Shown: positions 5,722 through 11,598 of the stretch, in pieces | Numbering within the stretch: the first letter of the stretch is position 1 | Layout: each line of letters starts with the position of its first letter | Assembly: GCA_019695435.1 (NCBI GenBank) | Contig: JACTVF010000049.1 | Location: forward strand, 1-11,598 | Direction of reading: 5' to 3' | DNA length: 11,598 bases | Source of the DNA: Methanoregulaceae archaeon | GTDB taxonomy: Archaea; Halobacteriota; Methanomicrobia; Methanomicrobiales; Methanospirillaceae | Notes under the pieces: model-generated | What the model saw: only the letters and a program-made list of their open reading frames with translations | What the model was told of the DNA's origin: nothing | Database searches by the model: none | Program-made: the position numbers and the translations under genes

Positions 5722-6723
5722 CTAAAACCAGCTTTCAAGCGTCTTCTGTCCGGCTTTTACCGTGTACCGTTCGATCGCCGCATCGACCCGTTCTTCGGCA
5801 AAATCATACCCTTCGCAGAGCATCTTTTTTATCCCTGCTGTATCAGGGTGGCCCCATGCAAGGCTGTAGTCGCTCGTCACCGGCGGGTGCAGGAAAAAGT
5901 CCATCACCGGCGCCGGGTCGAAGCCCGGGCACTTCTCTGCAAGTTTTGCCGCAAACTCCCCTTTCTGCACGATCTTCAGACCGGTCTTTGCCCCCACGCC
6001 GTCGGCGCCCGGGTTGAAATCGGTTCCCACCAGTATGCCGATTTCGATTAGCTGCTCCCGGGTCAGTTTCAGGCCGGCGAGCACCTCGGCGAGCACCATC
6101 CGCTCCGGGTTTACAGTAACGACCCGGCCCCGGATCTTGCGCTTCCCGCTCACCGTGAGGTTCCGGACCAGCGTCGGGGTGCCGAAGAGGAGCGTATCGT
6201 AGTCCTGCGAGACCGCGTACCGGGCGTCCCCTTTCTGCACCATGTACGCCGCCTGTGCTTCACCCTCGGTCGGTGCCTGCACGTACGGGATGCCCATAAG
6301 GCCAAGCAGTTCCTTTGACGTTGCAATGATCGTCTCGTCCACCCGGGTCGACAACCGGGCCTGCTTATATGCCTCCTCCTCGTCGCCTCGCTCAGCCGCC
6401 TCCTTCCACTTCTCTCCTGCCTAGTCCCGGCTTTTGTGGCGCACCGCGATCGTTGCATCCTTGAGCACGGGCGGCTTGCCGTCAAAGACAAAGACCGGTT
6501 TTATCCCTTTTTCAAGGAAGTTGATCATCCTGAAGAGGATCCCCGAGAGATGGGAGGTCACCCTCCCGTGACGGTCCATCAGCGGTGTCCCGTCCGGCTG
6601 CCGGATAATGGTTAAGAACTGGTAGAGCGCGTTGTTTGCATCGACCGCCGCCACCCCGGAAAGGCCTTCCCAGGTAACCGGCATCTTGTAGTCAGCGATG
6701 ATATCCCGGAGTGCGACACCCAT
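5722..6723 (-). pseudogene. fen: Flap endonuclease FEN-1 interrupted by an in-frame TAG
   Basis: FEN-1 removes 5' flaps during Okazaki-fragment maturation and repair. The frame spans 333 codons, the normal archaeal length. All parts are present: N-terminal XPG domain with Asp28 (VAAVDANN) and Asp81 (VFVFDGKPP), internal domain with Glu153 and Glu155 (PTEGEAQAAYM), Asp174 and Asp176 (SQDYD), Asp235 (GTDFN), and a C-terminal PCNA box QKTLESWF (326-333). Codon 101 (6421-6423) is TAG; both flanks stay in the same frame and look fully conserved. Relatives carry Lys or another long residue there, so AAG to TAG by one base change is likely. The true stop at 5722-5724 is also TAG. The ATG at 6723 has AGGAGAT at good distance. 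The upstream membrane coiled-coil gene is 41 bases away, probably co-transcribed. A sequencing error is possible. Confidence 0.9.
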
Positions 6724-6764
6724 GGCCCGTTATCTCCTGTACTATCCGTCGGCCGCCCGGGCTC

Positions 6765-7079
6765 TTATTTGTACACCCGTTTTGATAACTCGCCCACCAG
6801 GTCCTCAAGGTGGCCGGTGGTCTTGTCATACTCCTCGGTCATGTGAGTGGAGATTTCCTCCAGGTTCGTGCGCAGCATCCGCTCCCGGGTGATCACGTTC
6901 TTTTCGAGATTCCGCACCTTGATCTGGAGGGACAGGAAAAGCCCGCCAAGCGAGAGCATCATGAGAGCGGCGGCAATGGCAATCGTCAGGTCCTGCCAGA
7001 ACCGCAGGATGAGAAAGAGGGTGGAGATGACCATCACTGCCGTGAGCAGGATGTCGGGGAGATACTCGGGAATGTCCAT
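6765..7079 (-). CDS. Small membrane protein with C-terminal coiled coil
   Basis: The 104-residue protein has two adjacent hydrophobic helices (about 8-27 and 31-53) and a charged helical tail (55-104) with heptad-like spacing, NLEKNVITRERMLRTNLEE and onward, likely a coiled coil on the cytoplasmic side. I do not recognise a named family. The ATG at 7079 is preferred: TTAATTAG on the minus strand, centred near 7105, would place transcription start at that ATG and give a leaderless message. A GTG at 7100 would add seven residues but has no ribosome site. It lies directly upstream of fen and divergent from the presenilin-type protease, so it may be co-expressed with fen. Confidence 0.7.
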   Translation of the reverse strand: MDIPEYLPDILLTAVMVISTLFLILRFWQDLTIAIAAALMMLSLGGLFLSLQIKVRNLEKNVITRERMLRTNLEEISTHMTEEYDKTTGHLEDLVGELSKRVYK

Positions 7080-7124
7080 GCTTTTAGATGATGAAAGCAC
7101 ACTAATTAAGCTAACTATCCCTTC

Positions 7125-7129
7125 AGGAG
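7125..7129 (+). promoter_or_regulatory. Ribosome site that favours the second ATG of the protease
   Basis: AGGAG at 7125-7129 lies three bases before the ATG at 7133 and nine before the in-frame ATG at 7139. The second spacing is the usual one, so the protein likely starts MDTSAVKK. Confidence 0.5.
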
Positions 7130-7138
7130 CCCATGTTC

Positions 7139-8041
7139 ATGGATACAAGCGCCGTAAAAAAGTTCGTCCCGTTCATTGTGATGCCCGCATTTCTCGTCAT
7201 CGTGGAGCTGGGCTCTCTCGCCCTCTCGCTCCCGGTCCAGGCCGCCGGCCTTGTCGCATTCCAGGACCCCCAGTCCATGGCAAACCCGCTCATCTTCATG
7301 GCGATCCTTCTTGGTTTTACCGCATTTCTTCTGGTGCTGATCAAATACGGCCGGAAGAACCTTATCGCATGGGTGATCGGGATCTCCATCTTCCTGACCT
7401 TTGCCTACGTCTTTGCCGCGCTGGTCCCGATGGTGATAGGGCCGGGATACGTGGAGATTGCGGTCATGCTTGCCCTTTCCGTGGCTGCGACTGTCCTTTT
7501 GTACAAATACCCGGAGTGGTTCGTGATCGACGCCCTCGGGCTCCTCCTTGCGGCCGGCGTGGCCTCGATCTTCGGCGTCTCGCTGGGCACTATCCCGGTC
7601 ATCCTGCTTTTGGTGATCCTTGCTGTCTACGATGCGATCTCGGTCTACAAGACCAAGCACATGATCACCCTTGCCGAGGGGATCATCGACTTAAAAACGC
7701 CGATCCTCTTTGTCATCCCCAAAAAACGCGATTATTCATTTATCAAGGAAGGGATCGGGAAACTGGCTAACGGGGGCGAGCGGGCGGCGTTCATCATCGG
7801 GATGGGCGATATGATCATGCCCTCCATGCTCGTCGTCTCCGCCAATGTGTTTTGTGGCGGGGTAAAATATTTCGGGCTCTTCAACCTGCCTGCCCTCGGG
7901 GCCATTATCGGCTCCGTTGCCGGCCTTGCCGTCCTGCTCCACTTTGTCATGTCGGGACGCCCGCAGGCAGGTCTCCCCCCCTTAAACGGCGGGACTATCC
8001 TCGGGTTTCTGATCGGCTGGGCCCTCATCGGCTTTGCGTGA
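7139..8041 (+). CDS. Presenilin-type GxGD intramembrane aspartic protease (A22)
   Basis: The 300-residue protein has about nine membrane helices and the two catalytic motifs of family A22: YD in helix 6 (Asp165, LAVYDAISVYKTKHM) and GMGD in helix 7 (Asp224, IIGMGDMIMPSML). These positions are close to those of the structurally known homologue from Methanoculleus marisnigri. In place of the PAL motif of human presenilin the last helix is preceded by GLPPLNGG (278-285), so PPL fills that role. A hydrophilic loop of about 45 residues separates the two aspartates, shorter than in presenilin and without an autocleavage exon. It should cut substrate helices within the membrane; natural substrates are not known. 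The gene overlaps the converging NOG1-like gene by 60 bases at its 3' end. Confidence 0.92.
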   Translation: MDTSAVKKFVPFIVMPAFLVIVELGSLALSLPVQAAGLVAFQDPQSMANPLIFMAILLGFTAFLLVLIKYGRKNLIAWVIGISIFLTFAYVFAALVPMVIGPGYVEIAVMLALSVAATVLLYKYPEWFVIDALGLLLAAGVASIFGVSLGTIPVILLLVILAVYDAISVYKTKHMITLAEGIIDLKTPILFVIPKKRDYSFIKEGIGKLANGGERAAFIIGMGDMIMPSMLVVSANVFCGGVKYFGLFNLPALGAIIGSVAGLAVLLHFVMSGRPQAGLPPLNGGTILGFLIGWALIGFA

Positions 8042-8974
8042 GGCTTCCCAAGCCTTGCGGTGGCTGAGGAGTTCTTTGAGCACCTCATCCACCCCGTCTT
8101 TTGTTTCGGTGGACATGGAGAGATATCCCTTCTCCACCCTGAGATCGGACTTGTTTGCCACGATCACGAGCGGCACCTTCACCATGCCTTTCACCTCATC
8201 GAGAAGCCCCAGCTGCATCTCCATCGGGTACCCGCAGTGCTCGGACGGGTCGAGGATATAGAGAATCACGCTTGCCACGTTCATCATCGCGGAGAGTGCC
8301 TGACGTTCGATGGGGTTGCGCTCCTCTGCGGGCCGGTCGAGGATCCCCGGGGTGTCCACGAACTGGATGCGGACCCTGCCTTCTTCGCGGAGCCCGACGA
8401 TCACGCCTTTTGTCGTGAACGGGTAGGACGCGATCTCGGGAGTCGCAGAGGATACGAGCTGGATAAACGAGGATTTGCCCACGTTCGGGTAACCGGCGAT
8501 CACGACCGTAAATGCGTCCTCGATATGGGGCAGCTTCCTCAGGGTGTTTCTCACTTTGTTTAAGAACCGCAGGTCCTTATCGATCTGGTGGACCATCGAG
8601 GCAAGGCGTGCGACCGCCCGTTTCCGGAGCACGAGGGTTTCCGTGGAGCGCCGGGACTGCACCGCAATCTCGTGGCCCACCATCTTTGTGTGCTTGGCCG
8701 CCCAGCCTACCGCCCCGAGGGACTGCTTAATATTATCGATCCCGTAGAGGATCTCCGCCATCTCCCGGTAGAAGGGGGGGATCTTTTCAAACTCGGGGAA
8801 TCCCCGGATGATATAGACCAGCCGGTCGTGGATGGCCGCGCCGACAGCCCGCACAAACTCCTCGTTTGCCCGATCCTTGTTTGTCTTCTCTTTACGCTTC
8901 TTTGCTGCACGGCGGAAGCTCCGGTCAAGGATCTCATCAGCAGTGGGCACCGTAGGCATCCGTTCGAATTCCAC
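7982..8974 (-). CDS. NOG1-like GTPase (Obg/TRAFAC class)
   Basis: NOG1 proteins bind the large ribosomal subunit and act in its assembly. The 330-residue protein has an N-terminal helical NOG1 domain (about 5-150, starting MPTVPTADEILDRSFRRA) and a G domain with G1 GYPNVGKSS (161-169), G2-like PFTTKG (185-190), G3 DTPG (207-210) and G4 NKSD (274-277). The C-terminus (310-330) is charged and not conserved. The start could be GTG at 8974, preceded by GGAG, giving VEFERMPTVPT, which matches how relatives begin, or ATG at 8959, which fits the TATA position better. An open frame reaches 9067 but would run through the divergent promoter. Its last 19 codons and stop overlap the protease gene. Confidence 0.9.
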   Translation of the reverse strand: MEFERMPTVPTADEILDRSFRRAAKKRKEKTNKDRANEEFVRAVGAAIHDRLVYIIRGFPEFEKIPPFYREMAEILYGIDNIKQSLGAVGWAAKHTKMVGHEIAVQSRRSTETLVLRKRAVARLASMVHQIDKDLRFLNKVRNTLRKLPHIEDAFTVVIAGYPNVGKSSFIQLVSSATPEIASYPFTTKGVIVGLREEGRVRIQFVDTPGILDRPAEERNPIERQALSAMMNVASVILYILDPSEHCGYPMEMQLGLLDEVKGMVKVPLVIVANKSDLRVEKGYLSMSTETKDGVDEVLKELLSHRKAWEASRKADEGPADQKPEDSPAV

Positions 8975-8986
8975 AAAACTCCAACC

Positions 8987-8993
8987 TATATAT
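8987..8993. promoter_or_regulatory. Symmetrical TATA box between two divergent genes
   Basis: CCTATATATCC centred at 8990 reads almost the same on both strands. Its centre is 31 bases from the ATG at 9021 on the plus strand and 31 from the ATG at 8959 on the minus strand, so either direction would give a message with only a few leader bases. Confidence 0.5.
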
Positions 8994-9020
8994 CCATAGA
9001 CTGTGATACGTCTTATCGTT

Positions 9021-9899
9021 ATGGAGCTGTCCCTGATCCAGAAGGATATCCTGATCACGCTCATCACCCTCTACCACAAGCAGTCTCATTCCATCAAAGG
9101 TGAAGAGATCGCTGATATGATCCTGCGGAACCCGGGCACCGTGCGCAACCAGATGCAGTCCTTGAAGGCAATCGGTCTTGTGGACGGTGTTCCCGGCCCG
9201 AAGGGCGGCTATATCCCCACCGAACTGGCATACAAGGAACTCAACCTGAATGAGTCTGGCGCGGATTATGATGTCCCGATCAGCCGTGAAGGCGCGGAGG
9301 TGAAGGGAGTACATGCGCAGGAGATCGATTTTACCACGCTCTGTCATCCCGACATCTGCCATGCGGTCATCAAGCTCGTCGGTAGCGCGAAGATCTTCGA
9401 GATCGGCGACAAGATCACGATCGGCCCGACACCGGTGAATAAACTCCTGATCCGGGGAGAAGTCTTCGGGAAAGACGAGTCCAAGCAGTCGCTTCTTATT
9501 GCCACCTCAGAAATGATCTCGCTCCCGAAGCAGCCGATAAAGGCCTACATGAGCACACCGCTCAAGTCACTTACGAGCACTCAGTCTCTTAAGGATGCGA
9601 TCGCCCTCTTTAACCGGCACCACATCCACGGCGCCCCGGTCATTGACGGCGAACATTTGGCGGGCATCATCACCATGAGCGATGTCGCAAAAGCCCTTGA
9701 CCGGGGCCTGCCCTTTGAGACAAAGACCGCAGAAGTGATGACCCATGATGTGGTCGAGGCGCCATCCGACATCAAGCTCTTCGAAGTGATCCGGCGTTTC
9801 AAGGAACGCGAGATCGGCCGCCTAGTGGTGACCGAGAACGGGAAGCCGGTGGGTATTCTTACCCAGACGGATATTATCCGGGTCTTTCCCTCGCTCTGA
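9021..9899 (+). CDS. Winged-helix regulator with two CBS domains
   Basis: The 292-residue protein starts with a winged helix (about 1-75: IKGEEIADMILRNPGTVRNQM, then wing GPKGGYIPT), has a middle domain of strands (95-168, with CHPDICH at 108-114), and ends in a CBS pair: 175-229 (MSTPLKSLTSTQSLKDAI, HIHGAPVID) and 238-290 (VMTHDVVEAPSDIKLFEV, GRLVVTENGKPVGILTQTDI). CBS pairs bind adenosyl ligands such as AMP, ATP or SAM, so it probably reads energy or SAM status and controls transcription. It matches the archaeal group of predicted regulators with C-terminal CBS domains (COG2524). The ATG at 9021 fits the shared TATA box; a GTG at 9003 would add six residues. Targets are unknown; the divergent GTPase gene and itself are the nearest candidates. 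Confidence 0.88.
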   Translation: MELSLIQKDILITLITLYHKQSHSIKGEEIADMILRNPGTVRNQMQSLKAIGLVDGVPGPKGGYIPTELAYKELNLNESGADYDVPISREGAEVKGVHAQEIDFTTLCHPDICHAVIKLVGSAKIFEIGDKITIGPTPVNKLLIRGEVFGKDESKQSLLIATSEMISLPKQPIKAYMSTPLKSLTSTQSLKDAIALFNRHHIHGAPVIDGEHLAGIITMSDVAKALDRGLPFETKTAEVMTHDVVEAPSDIKLFEVIRRFKEREIGRLVVTENGKPVGILTQTDIIRVFPSL

Positions 9900-10033
9900 C
9901 GAGTCACGCCGTCCATTAGGTTTATCCTGCAACGGGCACATTTTTTCATTCACGCGGGCCGCGCACAAAAAAGAACGAAAATGTCGGATTGGTTTTTCAA
10001 AATAACCTTCTATGCCCCGCCATTTCAGATCAC

Positions 10034-10041
10034 TTTAAATA
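10034..10041 (+). promoter_or_regulatory. TATA box of the PRC-barrel gene
   Basis: TTTAAATA centred near 10038 lies about 26 bases before the ATG at 10064, so transcription should begin at or next to the start codon. The 164-base gap before this gene also holds a T6 tract at 9941-9946 that may end the CBS-regulator message. Confidence 0.5.
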
Positions 10042-10063
10042 TTAATACATCGTCATTTTTTTT

Positions 10064-10318
10064 ATGACTCGTACATTTGCCCGCAGCCTGTCACGGAAAA
10101 AGATCATGAGCAATGACGGTAAACTTATCGGGGTGCTCAAAAACATCAGGGTCGATTTCGATTCAGGGCAGGTTCTTGACCTGATCATCCACCCGGACCA
10201 GTCCTTTGTCACCGACGGTTACACTCTTGAGGATGGTAACCTGCTGGTCGTCCCCTTTGAGTCGGTAAAAGATATCAAGGATTATATCGTCGTCGACCGT
10301 TACCTTGCCCGAAGATAA
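10064..10318 (+). CDS. PRC-barrel domain protein
   Basis: This 84-residue protein is a single PRC barrel, the small beta-barrel also found in RimM and photosynthetic reaction-centre H subunit. The domain begins after the basic stretch FARSLSRKKI and covers IMSNDGKLIGVLKNIRVD through [19 protein letters not shown], the signature of a form that is common and often multicopy in methanogens. There is no membrane segment. The role of these single-domain proteins in archaea is not settled; RNA or protein binding is assumed. It appears to be expressed from its own promoter as a leaderless message, since eight Ts and no purine-rich site precede the ATG. An internal ATG at 10106 is a less likely start. 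Its last bases overlap the converging phosphatase gene by 19 bases. Confidence 0.88.
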   Translation: MTRTFARSLSRKKIMSNDGKLIGVLKNIRVDFDSGQVLDLIIHPDQSFVTDGYTLEDGNLLVVPFESVKDIKDYIVVDRYLARR

Positions 10319-10998
10319 GGCAGATACTTTTTTACTGCTTGTACAAAGCCTTTCCCGTACCCTTCCTCCATCACGTCGGATGCCGCTGCTTTTGTGGCCG
10401 GGTGGGCATTTGCGATGGTCACGCCCCGGCCGGCCCATGCGAGCATCTGTGCGTCGTTGATCCCGTCACCGATGGCAAAGAAGTCCTGTGGGGAAAGGCC
10501 CATGTCGCGTGCGAGAGCGACAAGAGCGGTCCCCTTGCTGACCCCTTCTGACTGGAGATGGATGGCATACCCGGTGTCTATCACCTGCACCGGCTGCCCG
10601 GTAAGCACCTGCTGCACCTCTTCAACCGGCACCGTCCGGGCAAAAGCAAGGTCTGCATGACGGTATGTGGGGTTGTAGAGCTCCAGTTCAATCCCTTTCT
10701 TCCGGTAATGGGCCTGCACAGTTTCAAGTGCGGTACGGCAGACTCCCTGATCGCCGGTGATACGGAGGGTACCAGTGTACCCGATCCGGTACACCCCCCC
10801 ATTCTCTGCGATAAACGTCCCTTTGGTACCCGCCATTTTACAGAGGGCGTCCATGAAACAGGAGGTGTTCCCGCTCGCAAGGACAACCTCGATTCCGTCG
10901 TCTACGAGCGACCGGATACACTCGATCGCCCCGGTGTCGATCCTGCGGGAGGAATCTGTTATTGTTCCGTCAACATCTGTCAACAGCGCTTTCAACAC
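10300..10998 (-). CDS. Archaeal phosphoglycolate phosphatase (HAD family)
   Basis: The 232-residue protein is a HAD hydrolase of the SPP/Cof type, matching archaeal phosphoglycolate phosphatase, which turns 2-phosphoglycolate into glycolate. Motif I is DVDGTITD with nucleophile Asp8 and Asp10, motif II is ASGNT (41-45), the motif III Lys is in VSKGTAL (Lys155), and motif IV is GDGIND (177-182). The cap lies between motifs II and III, about 80-150. Phosphoglycolate also arises from 3'-phosphoglycolate ends in DNA repair, which would suit its place behind radA. The GTG start at 10996-10998 overlaps the radA stop codon, so translation is probably coupled; a TTG three bases on is an alternative start. 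Confidence 0.88.
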   Translation of the reverse strand: MLKALLTDVDGTITDSSRRIDTGAIECIRSLVDDGIEVVLASGNTSCFMDALCKMAGTKGTFIAENGGVYRIGYTGTLRITGDQGVCRTALETVQAHYRKKGIELELYNPTYRHADLAFARTVPVEEVQQVLTGQPVQVIDTGYAIHLQSEGVSKGTALVALARDMGLSPQDFFAIGDGINDAQMLAWAGRGVTIANAHPATKAAASDVMEEGYGKGFVQAVKKYLPYLRAR

Positions 10999-11598
10999 GG
11001 CTTAAGTCCTGCCTCTTCAACCATGAATGGTGCTTCTCCCTCGGGAAGGTTGGGACTGTCCACGAGACGGGCAATACGCTTGCCGGCCTTGCTCTTCCTG
11101 AGGTAGATCCGGAAAGTTGCCGTGTGGCCCACGATGTTTCCCCCGATGGGTTTTGTCGGGTCGCCGAAGAACACGGCCGGGTTTGACATGACCTGGTTCG
11201 TGACGAGGCCGACCGCGTTATGCTCGTCGATGAGCTTGAAGAGATCGTGCATGTGCCGGTTAAGTTTCTGCTGCCGTGCGGCAAGCGTTCCCCGCCCTGC
11301 GTACTCGGACCGGAAGTGGGCGGTGAGCGAATCGATGATGAAGAGCTTCACCGGCTTCTCGCTTGACTTGAGCTCGTTCGCAAGGTCCCGTGAGTTTTCC
11401 ACGAGAAGCATCTGGTGGTCGGATGTGTGCGCCCGGGCGATATGGATATTGTCCAGGAACTCCTGGGGGTCAGGGATGCCATCGATGCCAAGACCCTTGA
11501 CCATCTGCTCGATACGCTCGGGACGGAACGTGTTCTCGGTGTCGATATAGATCACGCTGCCGTTAAGGCCGCCCTGCTCTTCGGGCAGCTGGACGTTG
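10992..11598 (-). CDS. radA: DNA repair and recombination protein RadA, 5' end outside window
   Basis: The visible 201 C-terminal residues belong to RadA, the archaeal RecA/Rad51 recombinase that coats single-stranded DNA and drives strand exchange. Typical stretches are [19 protein letters not shown] at the start, Walker B KLFIIDS followed by [15 protein letters not shown], a polymer-core region with [15 protein letters not shown], the DNA-binding loop 2 region [19 protein letters not shown], and the C-terminal [27 protein letters not shown]. The Walker A and N-terminal helix-hairpin-helix part lie beyond the right edge. The TGA at 10992-10994 overlaps the GTG of the phosphatase gene, so the two form a transcription unit with radA first. 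No intein is seen in this portion. Confidence 0.96.
   Translation of the reverse strand, partial: NVQLPEEQGGLNGSVIYIDTENTFRPERIEQMVKGLGIDGIPDPQEFLDNIHIARAHTSDHQMLLVENSRDLANELKSSEKPVKLFIIDSLTAHFRSEYAGRGTLAARQQKLNRHMHDLFKLIDEHNAVGLVTNQVMSNPAVFFGDPTKPIGGNIVGHTATFRIYLRKSKAGKRIARLVDSPNLPEGEAPFMVEEAGLKPC

Noticed and set aside
6847..7770. A 307-codon plus-strand frame across the fen-side membrane gene and the protease
   Set aside because: It overlaps two better supported genes in other frames and its second half is Arg/Pro-rich, typical of a shadow in GC-rich DNA.
8060..9103. Long plus-strand frames antisense to the NOG1-like gene
   Set aside because: The minus strand shows complete G1, G3 and G4 motifs; the plus-strand frames are His/Arg/Pro-rich shadows.
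1..11598. tRNA, rRNA, insertion-sequence transposases, integrase or phage structural genes
   Set aside because: I looked for them, in particular around 3400-4800, and found none I could support.

Overview
The window looks like chromosomal DNA from a methanogenic archaeon of the Methanomicrobiales, closest in feel to Methanoregula. The reasons are archaeal information-processing genes (RadA, FEN-1 with a C-terminal PCNA box), an archaeal HAD phosphoglycolate phosphatase, a FilR1-type (DUF1724) regulator, a PAS histidine kinase of methanogen type, TATA-like promoters with very short leaders, and strong GGAGG ribosome sites. The genus is inferred from protein resemblance only.

Layout. Positions 1-907 (minus) hold the N-terminal 302 residues of a PAS/HisKA histidine kinase that runs off the left edge. 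Positions 908-1729 are a long gap without a convincing gene, but contain a long hairpin around a perfect ribosome site and start codon. A winged-helix regulator (1730-2512, plus) and a UbiA-family prenyltransferase (2509-3432, minus) converge with overlapping stop codons. This left part is AT-rich. Near 3490 the composition turns GC-rich.

Positions 3490-4802 are a patchwork of remains: a decayed copy (3495-3767) of a small unknown protein family, a cluster of G-tract/C-tract palindromes (3766-4001), the last ~85 codons of a type I restriction subunit HsdR (minus), and a second, better preserved copy of the unknown family (4425-4802) that has a ribosome site but no start codon. The recognition of the two copies as paralogues is new here and rests on PDAHT and WRFY motifs at identical spacing.

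Positions 4992-5679 form a compact unit: an unknown 167-residue protein with a strong ribosome site, a 46-residue one-helix membrane peptide, and a hairpin terminator. Next come core genes. fen (flap endonuclease, 5722-6723, minus) is complete in sequence but interrupted by an in-frame TAG at codon 101. Upstream of it is a small two-helix membrane coiled-coil protein. Divergent from that pair is an archaeal presenilin-type GxGD protease. It converges, with a 60-base overlap, on a NOG1-like GTPase, which is divergent from a winged-helix/CBS regulator. A PRC-barrel protein then converges on a radA-phosphoglycolate phosphatase pair in which the second start overlaps the first stop; radA runs off the right edge.

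The right half thus combines replication and repair genes (fen, radA) with house-keeping and regulatory genes. The left and centre are accessory DNA with gene decay, a restriction-system scar and repeats.
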